This document shows positions 41,890 through 50,530 of a stretch of DNA of 64,000 bases, in pieces. The stretch's first letter is position 1. Every line of letters begins with the position of its first letter. A program made the translations under genes and the position numbers. Source of the stretch: Burkholderia sp. USMB20 (GTDB lineage: Bacteria > Pseudomonadota > Gammaproteobacteria > Burkholderiales > Burkholderiaceae); NCBI RefSeq assembly GCF_000949135.2, contig NZ_JTAN02000002.1, forward strand, positions 1-64,000, read 5' to 3'. A model generated the notes under the pieces. That model was given only the letters and a program-made list of their open reading frames with translations, did no database searches and had not been told where the DNA came from.

Positions 41890-43374
41890 ATGTCCAGCAA
41901 GTCATCCTCCCGCGGGTCGGCCGACCCGCAGCGCAGGCAGTGGCTGAAGATCGCCGGCGCGTCCGTCGCGGCCGGCGGCCTGGCGCTCGGCGCGGCGCGC
42001 GCCGGTGCCGATACCGCACCGGTCGCCGGCACCGACGGCGACGTGCTCGACGTCGCGATCGTCGGCGCCGGGCTCGCCGGGCTGACCGCCGCGCGCGACC
42101 TGCGCTACGCGGGCTGCGAATCCTTCGTCGTGCTCGAGGCGCGCGATCGGGTCGGCGGCCGCACGCTCAACTACGACATCGGCGGCGGCCATGTGTCGGA
42201 AGTCGGCGGCCAGTGGATCGGCCCGGGTCAGACGGCCGTCGCGGATCTCGCCCGCGAACTGGAAGTCGGCACGTTTCCGAGCTACTACGCGGGCAAGACG
42301 GTCATCCTCGGCGGCGACGGCCGCGCCGAGATCGACCTGGACGGCACGTTCGGCACCGACGAGGCCATCGCCGCGAAGCTGAGCCGGCTGTCGCGCGACG
42401 TGCCGTCGGGCGCGCCGTGGATGTCGCCGAAGGCGGCCGAACTCGACCGGCTGTCGGTCGGCGACTGGCTCGCGCAGCAGGGCATCAAGCCCGAGGACCG
42501 GATGGGCTGGAACGCGTCGATCTCGCTGTCGGGCGGCACCGCGCCGGCGAAGATGGGGCTGCTGCATTTCCTGTCGATGATCAACTCCGCCGCTTGCGAT
42601 TACGCGCAGCTCGACTCGATCCGGCACAGCGCGCAGGAAACCCGCTTCGTCGGCGGCTCGCAGATTCTCAGCATCCGGATGGCGCAACAGCTCGGCGACA
42701 AGGTGCGGCTCTCGTCGCCGGTGCGCCGGATCGTCGGCTGGGATCGCGCCGTCGTCACGCTGCAGACGGATCGCGGCACGGTGCGCGCGCGCAAGGTCGT
42801 GATGGCGCTGCACCCGGCGCTGTGCCAGCAGGTGCAGTTCGATCCGCCGCTGCCCGACAAGCGCGGCGCGCTGCAGCGCGCATGGCCCGCGCATTCGCCG
42901 GCGCGCAAGACGGCGATGGTCTATCGCCGCCCGTTCTGGCGCGACAAGGGCCTGAACGGCCACATCTTCCAGACCGACGGGCCGATCTTCTGGGCCTACG
43001 ACAACTCGCCGCCGGGCGGCGAGATCGGCGTGATCAACGCGTTCGTGCGCAATGCGCTGATGCCGTCGGACCCGCAGGCCGCGAAGCAGATGCACATGGA
43101 CCTCTATGCGCAGGCGTGGGGCGACGACGCGCGTGCGCCGGTGTCGTACCACGATCGCGACTGGGGGCTCGCCGACCCGTGGACGATCACCTGCGTATCG
43201 GCGATTCCGCCCGGCTTCTGGACCGCGCACGGCGACGCGCTGCGCGCGCCGTGCGGCAACCTGATCTGGTCGGGCACCGAGACCGCGAACATCTGGGCCG
43301 GCTACATGGACGGCGCGGTGCGCTCGGGCCACCAGGCCGCGCTTCAGGCGCTCAATGCACTGCGTCGCGCGTAG
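41890..43374 (+). CDS. Tat-exported flavin amine oxidase 1
   Basis: This 494-residue FAD enzyme oxidises an amine to an imine. A twin-arginine signal (DPQRRQWLKIAGASVAAGG) predicts periplasmic location. The FAD site is seen in VAIVGAGLAGLTAARDL and EARDRVGGRT, and the substrate-domain motif NLIWSGTETANIWAGYMDGA near the C-terminus is typical of the monoamine-oxidase group. ATG 41890 has AGGAA upstream; a start at 41746 would add only a basic stretch. A di-haem cytochrome gene follows after 10 bp, so electrons probably pass to cytochrome c and not to oxygen, as known for NicA2. It is a paralogue of the gene at 54255. Confidence 0.9.
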   Translation: MSSKSSSRGSADPQRRQWLKIAGASVAAGGLALGAARAGADTAPVAGTDGDVLDVAIVGAGLAGLTAARDLRYAGCESFVVLEARDRVGGRTLNYDIGGGHVSEVGGQWIGPGQTAVADLARELEVGTFPSYYAGKTVILGGDGRAEIDLDGTFGTDEAIAAKLSRLSRDVPSGAPWMSPKAAELDRLSVGDWLAQQGIKPEDRMGWNASISLSGGTAPAKMGLLHFLSMINSAACDYAQLDSIRHSAQETRFVGGSQILSIRMAQQLGDKVRLSSPVRRIVGWDRAVVTLQTDRGTVRARKVVMALHPALCQQVQFDPPLPDKRGALQRAWPAHSPARKTAMVYRRPFWRDKGLNGHIFQTDGPIFWAYDNSPPGGEIGVINAFVRNALMPSDPQAAKQMHMDLYAQAWGDDARAPVSYHDRDWGLADPWTITCVSAIPPGFWTAHGDALRAPCGNLIWSGTETANIWAGYMDGAVRSGHQAALQALNALRRA

Positions 43375-43384
43375 GAGACCGAAG

Positions 43385-44044
43385 ATGAAGAAACGCATGC
43401 TGCTGCTCGCCGCGCTCGTGATCGCCGGCGTGCTCCTGGCCGTCTACGGCCCCGCGGTGCTCGGCTTCTATCGCCTGCAGCGCCATATCGATACGACGAC
43501 GCAGGCCGACGACGCCGACGGCGGCCCGTGGCCACGCACGACCGACGTCTGCATGGGCTGTCACGGCGTGAAGGGCACGTCGCTGAGCGACGCGTATCCG
43601 AGCCTCGCCGGCCAGCCCGCACCCTACGTGGTCGCCCAGCTTCACGCATTCGCGAGCGGACGACGCGCGAACCCGACGATGGCACCGCTCGCGATGACGA
43701 TGAGCGACGCCGAGATCGCGCGACTGGCCGACTACTACGCGAAGCAGGCGCCGCAGGACAACCGCTATTTCAAGCCGGACGCGCGGCTGCGCGCGAAGGG
43801 CGAGCAACTGGTGACGGGCGGCGCGTGCGTCGCTTGCCACGGCGCGCGGCTGACCGGCCAGGCGCAGTTTCCGCGGCTCGCGGGGCAGGGCGCCGACTAC
43901 CTGCGCGCGCAACTCGACGCATTCGCGAACGGTGTCCGTATCGAGGCCACCGGCACGATGCAGCGCGTCGCGCAGGCGATGTCGGCGGACGATCGGGCGG
44001 CGGTCGCGACCTATCTCGCGAGCCTCGGTCCCGGCACACGGTGA
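43385..44044 (+). CDS. di-haem cytochrome c, partner of amine oxidase 1
   Basis: This 219-residue cytochrome has an N-terminal hydrophobic signal/anchor (about 5-27) and two haem-binding motifs, CMGCH and CVACH, in a c4-type tandem arrangement. It acts in the periplasm as an electron carrier. It lies 10 bp after amine oxidase 1, with AGGAGACCGAAG upstream of the ATG, and is a paralogue of the cytochrome at 55734. The obvious role is to accept electrons from the periplasmic flavoenzyme and pass them to the respiratory chain. Confidence 0.92.
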   Translation: MKKRMLLLAALVIAGVLLAVYGPAVLGFYRLQRHIDTTTQADDADGGPWPRTTDVCMGCHGVKGTSLSDAYPSLAGQPAPYVVAQLHAFASGRRANPTMAPLAMTMSDAEIARLADYYAKQAPQDNRYFKPDARLRAKGEQLVTGGACVACHGARLTGQAQFPRLAGQGADYLRAQLDAFANGVRIEATGTMQRVAQAMSADDRAAVATYLASLGPGTR

Positions 44045-44085
44045 ATCAACGTCAACGGCAGCAATCGACCTCGGGAGTTCGAACC

Positions 44086-44760
44086 ATGGATCACAGATCA
44101 CTTGTCCTTTGTCTTGCCAGCGCGACGCTTGCGGCGACGACCGGCGTGTACGGCTTCAAGTTCGTCCGCAAGCGCAACTTCCTGCTCGGCTTCGAGTGGT
44201 GGATCGTGACGATCTCGGCATCCAATGCCGTGATCTTCTTCGCGACCGAATCGCCGGTGTCGTACTTCGTTTCGCACTTCCTCGACGCGTTCTCGCGCGG
44301 GTTCGGGATGCCGGTGATCGCGGTCGCGGGCCTGATGGCCGTCACGCACGGCTACCGGCCATCGGTGCGGCAGGACGTGACGCTGTTCGTGCTCGCGACG
44401 CTCGGGACGATTGCGCTCGTGGCCGGCGCGTTGCAGCACGCGCTGCCGTACTTCTACGTGACGATGTGGACGCTGATGTCGATCTATCTCGCGGGTTTCG
44501 TGTTGCGGCTCGCGCGTGCGGGCCACGCGTTCCATGCGCTGACGACGACGATCGCGCTCGTCGCTTCGCTGGCGATCGCGTGCATCTACGACTTCTACAA
44601 GATCCCGGGCGAGGAAACCAACGTCGTGTTCAATTTCTACGTGCTGGCATTGCTCACCTGGTCGTACCTGACCGCCGCGCTTTATTACGCGTATTGCGCA
44701 CTTGAGCGCGACGCCGGACGCGGCACGGCGAGCGCAAACGTATTGTCGTATCCGAAATGA
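44086..44760 (+). CDS. multi-pass membrane protein of unknown function
   Basis: This 224-residue protein has about six to seven hydrophobic segments, for example VLCLASATLAATTGVYGF, MPVIAVAGLMAVTHG and LFVLATLGTIALVAGALQ. The ATG at 44086 follows TCGGGAGTTC. It is the third gene after amine oxidase 1 and its cytochrome. I do not recognise the family; a transporter or an anchor for the redox pair is possible. Confidence 0.82.
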   Translation: MDHRSLVLCLASATLAATTGVYGFKFVRKRNFLLGFEWWIVTISASNAVIFFATESPVSYFVSHFLDAFSRGFGMPVIAVAGLMAVTHGYRPSVRQDVTLFVLATLGTIALVAGALQHALPYFYVTMWTLMSIYLAGFVLRLARAGHAFHALTTTIALVASLAIACIYDFYKIPGEETNVVFNFYVLALLTWSYLTAALYYAYCALERDAGRGTASANVLSYPK

Positions 44761-44833
44761 GTAGTTATGCAAAGGAAGCGCTGACGGCTCGCGATGTGCG
44801 GCGGGCCGGCCGCGACGCTCATGGAGCGTACGG

Positions 44834-45457
44834 ATGGCCCCGGCTCGCCTGACCCGCGCGCAGCGGCGCGATGCGACGCGCGAACGCCTGCTCGGCGCCG
44901 CGCGTGTGATTTTCGCGGAGAAGGGCCATGCGGCCGCGAGCGTCGAGGACATCGCGGCGGCGGCCGGGCATACGCGCGGTGCGTTCTATGCACACTTTGG
45001 CAGCAAGACGGAGATGCTGTTCGAGTTGCTGCGGCGCGATCACGACGACACCGCGACCGCGCTGCAACGGCTCGCCGGATTGCCGGCGGGTTCGGCCGAG
45101 GACGCGCAACGCGCGATGCTCGCGTATTGGCGGCCGGGGGCCGCGCGGCATGCGTCGCGGCTGATGTGGCTGGAGGCGCAGTTGCAGGCGGCGCGCGATC
45201 CGGCATTCCGCGCGCAGTTCGGCGCGTTACTGCGCGAGCGGCAGGCGCTCGCGACCGCGTGCATCGACGCGTTCGCGGCGCGCGTCGACGTGTCGCTGCC
45301 GCTGCCATCGCAGGTGCTGGCGCTCGGCCTGACCGCGCTGGGCGACGGCATGCAGTCATGCTGTGCGGCCGACGGGCGGCGCAACGCCGACACGCTGGCC
45401 GATGCGGCGCTGGTCGGTTTCCTCACGCACGCGGTGTTCGGCCGCGGGTGCGAATGA
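44834..45457 (+). CDS. TetR-family repressor 1
   Basis: This 207-residue regulator has the TetR N-terminal helix-turn-helix (GAARVIFAEKGHAAASVEDIAAAAGHTRGAFYAHFGSKTEM) and a helical C-terminal ligand domain. ATG 44834 follows GGAGCGTACGG. It lies at the end of the first amine-oxidase unit and just before the second copy of the shared element, so it is a candidate controller of the regulon. Its ligand is unknown. Confidence 0.9.
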   Translation: MAPARLTRAQRRDATRERLLGAARVIFAEKGHAAASVEDIAAAAGHTRGAFYAHFGSKTEMLFELLRRDHDDTATALQRLAGLPAGSAEDAQRAMLAYWRPGAARHASRLMWLEAQLQAARDPAFRAQFGALLRERQALATACIDAFAARVDVSLPLPSQVLALGLTALGDGMQSCCAADGRRNADTLADAALVGFLTHAVFGRGCE

Positions 45458-45570
45458 CGTAACGGCGAAGCGCCGGGCGCGCTTCGTCGCCGGGTTGTAT
45501 GACGGCTGAAAGCGGTTTGTCATGGCGGAGCGGCCAGCCGTCGTGACGGACCCGCGAACATGCAGACGAA

Positions 45571-45642
45571 ACAGGGAATACCCCGTCTTTTTCTTTTCTT
45601 TATTTTTGTCATGATGACCTAACATTGTCACCATGTTCTACT
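45571..45642 (+). promoter_or_regulatory. shared regulatory element, copy 2 (upstream of the dioxygenase operon)
   Basis: It holds ACAGGGAATACCCCGT followed by a T-rich run, then 38 nt past ACCC the block TTTGTCATGATGACCTA, with the perfect inverted repeat GTCAT-G-ATGAC. A -35-like TTGTCA (45606-45611), a 17-nt spacer and CACCAT follow, then TGTTCTA. It lies 62 bp before the dioxygenase ATG. Confidence 0.75.
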
Positions 45643-45703
45643 GAAGGCGTCGGCAGTGAGCGATCGCTGGCCGGCAGTGGTTGGACGAATCAGGAGATCT
45701 ACG

Positions 45704-46537
45704 ATGGATGCACTCATGCGCAAGGCCTTTTTCGAGGACGGCGCGGTTCTCGTCGAAGGCGCACTCGACGCGGCGCAGCTCGCGCAATGCCGCGCGGTGT
45801 TCGACTGGGGGATGGAGAACCCGGGGCCGATGGCAGCGGCGTTGCTCGACGGCACCGAATACCGGTCGCACAACGACAACGCGAACCCGTATGCGAAGGC
45901 GCGGCTCGACGAACTGGTCGCCACGCTGCCGTTCGGGAAACTGTTCGCCGACCTGTGGGGCTCGAAGCACGTGTGGTACTTCGCCGAGGAGCTGTTCATG
46001 AAGGCCGGCGGCAAGAGCGCACGCTCGCCGTGGCACCAGGACACGTCGTACCTGCCGTGGCAAGGCATGCACTTCGGCAATGCGTGGATCAGCTTCGAGC
46101 ACGTGCCGAAGCGCAACGCGCTGGAGATCGTGCGCGGCTCGCATCACGGCGTGCGCCATGACGGCACCACGTTCCAGAACGCCGAGGACCCGACCGACCC
46201 GCTGCATGGCGGCGACGTGTGGCCGCGCCTGCCGAACATCGAGGCGGAGCGGCGCGTGGCGCCCGATGCGTACGACATCGTGTCGTGGGAAACCAAGCCG
46301 GGCGACGTGCTGCTGCTGCATCCGGGCGTGCTGCACGGCGGCGGCGCGGTCGATGCCGCGTTCCCCGATCGCCACACGCTCGTGCTGCGCTTCTTCGGCG
46401 ACGACGCCGTGTTCAGCCCGCTGCCCGATGAAAGCCGCTCGGGCTTCACGCCGGCCGGCGTGCTGTTCGTCGAGGAACTCGCCGGGCTGAAGGCCGGCGA
46501 CCCGTTCCGCGCACCGTGTTTCCGTCAACTCGTCTGA
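45704..46537 (+). CDS. phytanoyl-CoA dioxygenase (PhyH) family protein
   Basis: This 277-residue Fe(II)/2-oxoglutarate oxygenase has the metal-binding HxD in SPWHQDTSYLPW and the distal His in VLLLHPGVLHGGG. Family members hydroxylate lipids, acyl groups or natural products. ATG 45704 follows CAGGAGATCTACG and is preferred to an upstream start at 45656. It is the first gene of the large second unit, so hydroxylation or N-dealkylation of the substrate may be an early step; the substrate is not known. Confidence 0.9.
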   Translation: MDALMRKAFFEDGAVLVEGALDAAQLAQCRAVFDWGMENPGPMAAALLDGTEYRSHNDNANPYAKARLDELVATLPFGKLFADLWGSKHVWYFAEELFMKAGGKSARSPWHQDTSYLPWQGMHFGNAWISFEHVPKRNALEIVRGSHHGVRHDGTTFQNAEDPTDPLHGGDVWPRLPNIEAERRVAPDAYDIVSWETKPGDVLLLHPGVLHGGGAVDAAFPDRHTLVLRFFGDDAVFSPLPDESRSGFTPAGVLFVEELAGLKAGDPFRAPCFRQLV

Positions 46538-46554
46538 GCAAGGAGTTTTTCATC

Positions 46555-46968
46555 ATGTCAGCCAACCCGAAGCGGCAATCGATCGTTCCGCCTCCGTTCC
46601 AGCCGTGGTACGACGCGTACCACTTCTCGCCGGCCACGCGCGTCGGCGACACGATCTGGGTGTCGGGCCAGGTCGGTCTCGACGCGCAGATGCAGCCGGC
46701 GGACGGCGTGGCGGCGCAGGCGCGGATCGCATTCGAGAGCCTGAAGATGATTCTCGAAGCGGCCGGCGCGAGCCTCGCCGACGTCGTCGAACTGACGACC
46801 TTCCACACCGATCTTCAGCAGGACACGCAGGGCTTCGCGGCAGTCAAGGACGTGTATTTCCCGACCCGCTATCCGTCCTGGACGGCAGTCGGCGTGTCGC
46901 AGCTGGCGCTGCCGGGGATGTGCGTCGAAGTGCGTGCGGTCGCGGTGGCCGGGTCGGGCAAGGACTGA
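46555..46968 (+). CDS. RidA-family imine/enamine deaminase
   Basis: This 137-residue RidA (YjgF/UK114) protein has the family pattern DTIWVSGQVGLD near the start and the conserved Arg in MCVEVRAVAVAG that binds the carboxylate of imino acids in active deaminases. RidA proteins hydrolyse reactive imines or enamines. An imine hydrolase in a cluster with flavin amine oxidases is a chemically sensible pairing. ATG 46555 has AAGGAG upstream and lies 17 bp after the dioxygenase stop. Confidence 0.88.
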   Translation: MSANPKRQSIVPPPFQPWYDAYHFSPATRVGDTIWVSGQVGLDAQMQPADGVAAQARIAFESLKMILEAAGASLADVVELTTFHTDLQQDTQGFAAVKDVYFPTRYPSWTAVGVSQLALPGMCVEVRAVAVAGSGKD

Positions 46969-47056
46969 ACCCGGCGGCAGCACGTCATTCCTTCTCGACG
47001 AGCGTGCATCATGAATCGCAGTCCTGAGGAATGACGAAATCGTATCGGAACAGGCA

Positions 47057-47086
47057 GGCGGCCGGCCGTCATCGCGGCCGGCCGCC
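47057..47086. repeat. strong GC hairpin between ridA-like and DUF1329 genes
   Basis: GGCGGCCGGCCG (47057-47068) pairs perfectly with CGGCCGGCCGCC (47075-47086) across a TCATCG loop. No T run follows, so it may be a pause, processing or attenuation structure and not a full terminator. A second inverted repeat, GTCATTCCT/AGGAATGAC (46984-46992 and 47027-47035), lies just upstream. Confidence 0.7.
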
Positions 47087-47182
47087 ATCAGGGAGCGACG
47101 CGATCGTCGGGTGACGAGCGCGGGCGGAGTGAATGCGCGGGGCCCGTGTCGGGCAAACGAACGCGCGGTGGGAAGGAGAACC

Positions 47183-48550
47183 ATGATGATCAAGCATCGA
47201 TTCTGGGCCGTGTCCGCACTCGCGGCCGCTGCGTGTCTCGCGATCGGCACGGCCGTCGCGGCGGACGACCTGACGCCGGCGGGCGCCGATCGATCGGCGA
47301 GCAAGGACGGCACGGTGCCGGCCTACGCCGGCAAGCAGTCGCCCGACGCGGGCTGGGAGTGGGGCAAGGTACGCGCCGATTTCTGGAAGCACCGCAACGA
47401 GAAGCCGCTGTATTCGATCGACGCGGCGAACGTCGACAAGTACGCGGACAAGCTGTCGCCCGGGCAGGTCGCGCTGATCAAGCAGAAGAAAGGCTACCGG
47501 ATGGACGTCTATCCGTCCCATCGCGAATGCCAGCTGCCGGACGCCGTCGAGCAGAATTCGAAGGCGAACCTCGCGGCCGCGAAGCTCGGGCCGGCCGGCG
47601 AGACGCTCGGATCGGCGGTGCTGCCGGGCGTGCCGTTCCCGCAACCGAAGAGCGGGATCGAGGCGATCCTCAACTACGAGATGCGCTATCGCGGCGAAGG
47701 CGTCGATTGGGCGCAGATGGCGACGACCGTGTCGCCGCGTCCGGGCAGCAGCGAATGGATCGACGCCGTCGGCCCGCAGACGTACTACTTTCCGTCGGGC
47801 AAGCTCGGCAAGCTATCGCCGCAGGACGTCGACCAGTTGAGCGCCGCCGTGTACTTCCAGATGAATTCGCCGGCCGCGCTGGCCGGCCAGGCATTCGTGC
47901 AGCGCCAGTACTTCGACAAGGCATCTGAGACGTACTACTACTTCCCCGGCCAGCGCCGCGTGCGCCGCATGCCGGCCTATACGCACGATGCGCCGCTGAT
48001 CGGCTTCGAGAACCAGTACCTGATCGACGAAGGCAACATGATCAACGGCGCGCTCGACCGCTTCAACTGGAAGCTGGTCGGCAAGAAGGAAATGATCGTC
48101 CCGTACAACGCGTTCGGCCTGTACAAGTTCAAGAGCAAGCTGCACGACGTCGCGACGCCGGACGGCATCGCGGCCGCGAGCCGGCGCTACGAGACGCACC
48201 GCGTGTGGGTGGTCGAGGCGACGCTCAAGCCGAGCGCGCGGCACGTCGCATCGAAGAAGACCTTCTATCTCGACGAGGACAGCTGGCTCGCGCTGGTCGG
48301 CGAGGACTACGACGCGCAGGGCAAGCTGTGGAAGGTGCGGGAGAGCTATCCGATCCCGGTCTGGGAGCTGGGCGGCACCTGCGACAACGAACCGCTCGCG
48401 CAGTACGACATGAACAACGGCCGCTACGTGCTCGATGCGACGTCGATCGGGCAGGGCAAGGACGTCCGCTGGCTCGAGCACGCCGACGATCCGCGCTTCA
48501 AGCAGGATTCCTACACGGCCGAATCGCTGCGCTCGGTCAGCGAACGGTGA
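47183..48550 (+). CDS. DUF1329 outer-membrane/periplasmic protein
   Basis: This 455-residue protein has a signal peptide (about 1-26, ending AVA) and the DUF1329 pattern: ADDLTPAGADR at the mature N-terminus and HRVWVVEATLKPSARHVASKK and SYPIPVWELGGTCDN later. Proteins of this family accompany DUF1302 and MMPL genes in clusters for steroids, terpenes and other hydrophobic compounds and are thought to aid passage through the envelope. ATG 47183 follows GGAAGGAG. Its neighbours DUF1302, MMPL and YCF48 follow in order. Confidence 0.9.
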   Translation: MMIKHRFWAVSALAAAACLAIGTAVAADDLTPAGADRSASKDGTVPAYAGKQSPDAGWEWGKVRADFWKHRNEKPLYSIDAANVDKYADKLSPGQVALIKQKKGYRMDVYPSHRECQLPDAVEQNSKANLAAAKLGPAGETLGSAVLPGVPFPQPKSGIEAILNYEMRYRGEGVDWAQMATTVSPRPGSSEWIDAVGPQTYYFPSGKLGKLSPQDVDQLSAAVYFQMNSPAALAGQAFVQRQYFDKASETYYYFPGQRRVRRMPAYTHDAPLIGFENQYLIDEGNMINGALDRFNWKLVGKKEMIVPYNAFGLYKFKSKLHDVATPDGIAAASRRYETHRVWVVEATLKPSARHVASKKTFYLDEDSWLALVGEDYDAQGKLWKVRESYPIPVWELGGTCDNEPLAQYDMNNGRYVLDATSIGQGKDVRWLEHADDPRFKQDSYTAESLRSVSER

Positions 48551-48630
48551 TCGCCGTCGACTGACGGACCACAAGGGACCGGCGCGCGCAACGACCGCGC
48601 GCCGGCGTCGGACAGGGGCGGAGAAGGATC

Positions 48631-50475
48631 ATGGAACCGGCACGATTGGTAAGGAATACTACAGTATTGATTGCGCTCGCGGGTGCCGCGGCGTCGAATG
48701 CATACGCTTACGACTTCACGACGGGTATCAATGGCCTGCAGGGCTCGTGGGTCACGAACCTGACGGCGGGCGCGGGGATCCGGACCAAGAGCCCGAGCTG
48801 CTCGCTCACCGGCGACCCGAACGCATACGGCTGCGGCGCGGCTGCGAACACCAATCAATGGGGCTACGCGGACAGCGGCGACCTGAACTACCGCAAGGGC
48901 CAGCCGTTCAGCACCTATCTCAGCGCGACCAGCGAACTGCTGCTGAAGATGCCGAGCGAAGGGCTGAAGTTCATGGTGCGCGGCACCGGCATGTACGACT
49001 TCCTCGCCGGGAACACGGCGAGAACGCCGCTGTCGAGCACCGCGTCCGCGCAGGTGGTCTACAACGCGCAACTGCTCGACCTGTGGGCGCAGAAGGATTT
49101 CACGATCGGCGGGCGCAACGCGCACGTGCGGCTCGGCAACCAGGTGATCAACTGGGGCGAGAGCATGTTCGCGCAGAGCGGCATCAACGCGACCAACTCG
49201 CTCGACGTGCAGAAACTGCTGATCCCCGGCTCGCAGCTCAAGCAGGCGCTGCTGCCCGCGCCGATGGTGAGTTTCGCCGCCGACCTGTCGCACGGGTTCA
49301 GCACCGAGGGCTATTACCAGTTCCAGTGGAACGGCAACCGCTACCCGCCGGTCGGCTCGTACTGGTCGGTGACGAACGGCTTCGGCCGCGGCGCCGAGCC
49401 GTTCACGCTGAACACCAACAACCTGAACGTGGCCGGCCCGAGCGCGGGCACGATCGCGAACGCGATCGGCGGCGGGGCGGCCGCCGGCAACCAGGGCACG
49501 CTGGATACGATCAGGAACGGGCTCGTGAACGGCGACTTCGCGGGGCCGCCGTTCAACAGCATCGGCCTGCCGTCGGTCACGAACCTGCCGGCGAAATACC
49601 GGCCGCAGTTCGGCGTGAAGTTCAACTACTCGCCGCGCTCGTTCGACGCGAACTTCGCGTTCTACTACCTGAACTACACGGACAAGTCACCGGTGCTCGC
49701 GTCGCTCGCGAACGGCACCGAGCAATGGTCGTATCTCGGCCGGCGCCAGCTGTTCGGCGTCAGCGCGAACTTCGGGCTCGGGCCCTGGGCGATCGGCACC
49801 GAACTGTCGTACCGGCCGCGCGACGCGGTCGCGCTGTCGAGCTGCTACGGCGCGGGCGGCCCGCTCGACCTGAACACGAACGGCGTGGCCGGCATCAATT
49901 GCTCGCAGTGGGTCGACAAGAAGAAATTCCAGTACGACATCAACGGGCTGCTCGCGCTCACGCGCAGCGAGTATCCGTTCCTGAAATGGCTCGGTGCCGA
50001 TTCGGCCGCGCTCACCTGGGAACTCACGTGGATCTACTACCCGGGGCTCAAATCGAGCGGCGTCACGCGCACGATCGACGGGCAGACCGTCACGCAGGTG
50101 CCGCAGGCCGGCTACCTGCCGTGGCTGAACAACGGCTCGGCGCTCGGCTATCCGATCGGGATGGGCCAGGGCACCGCGAGCTCGGTCGGCGCGACGATCG
50201 ACTTCAACTGGACCTATGACGGCACGCTGATTCCGGGCTGGCAGGTCACGCCGGGCGTCACGTTCTCGGACGGCCTGTACGGCTATACGCCGACCTTCAC
50301 GGCGAACTACATGCAGGGCGCGAAGTCGGTGAACGTCTACGTGCTGTTCAACCAGAACCCGCCGAACTGGCAGGCCGGCATCAACTTCACCGCGTTCTTC
50401 GGCGGCCACAACACGGTCGGCCAGCCGTACGCGGACCGCAATTTCGTCGGGTTGTTCGTCACGCGGAATTTCTGA
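48631..50475 (+). CDS. DUF1302 outer-membrane protein
   Basis: This 614-residue protein has a signal peptide (about 1-24, ending NAYA) and DUF1302 features. These are an N-terminal YDFTTGINGLQGSWVTNLTAG-like stretch, a Cys-containing loop, and repeated amphipathic strands ending NFVGLFVTRNF with a C-terminal aromatic residue typical of outer-membrane barrels. It probably forms a channel or barrel for a hydrophobic substrate. It lies 80 bp after the DUF1329 gene with GGGGCGGAGAAGG upstream of its ATG. Confidence 0.9.
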   Translation: MEPARLVRNTTVLIALAGAAASNAYAYDFTTGINGLQGSWVTNLTAGAGIRTKSPSCSLTGDPNAYGCGAAANTNQWGYADSGDLNYRKGQPFSTYLSATSELLLKMPSEGLKFMVRGTGMYDFLAGNTARTPLSSTASAQVVYNAQLLDLWAQKDFTIGGRNAHVRLGNQVINWGESMFAQSGINATNSLDVQKLLIPGSQLKQALLPAPMVSFAADLSHGFSTEGYYQFQWNGNRYPPVGSYWSVTNGFGRGAEPFTLNTNNLNVAGPSAGTIANAIGGGAAAGNQGTLDTIRNGLVNGDFAGPPFNSIGLPSVTNLPAKYRPQFGVKFNYSPRSFDANFAFYYLNYTDKSPVLASLANGTEQWSYLGRRQLFGVSANFGLGPWAIGTELSYRPRDAVALSSCYGAGGPLDLNTNGVAGINCSQWVDKKKFQYDINGLLALTRSEYPFLKWLGADSAALTWELTWIYYPGLKSSGVTRTIDGQTVTQVPQAGYLPWLNNGSALGYPIGMGQGTASSVGATIDFNWTYDGTLIPGWQVTPGVTFSDGLYGYTPTFTANYMQGAKSVNVYVLFNQNPPNWQAGINFTAFFGGHNTVGQPYADRNFVGLFVTRNF

Positions 50476-50530
50476 CGCCGATGTGCTTAAGGGCGGCGTG
50501 CGCCGCCGCCAATCATGAAGGGGTAATGTC

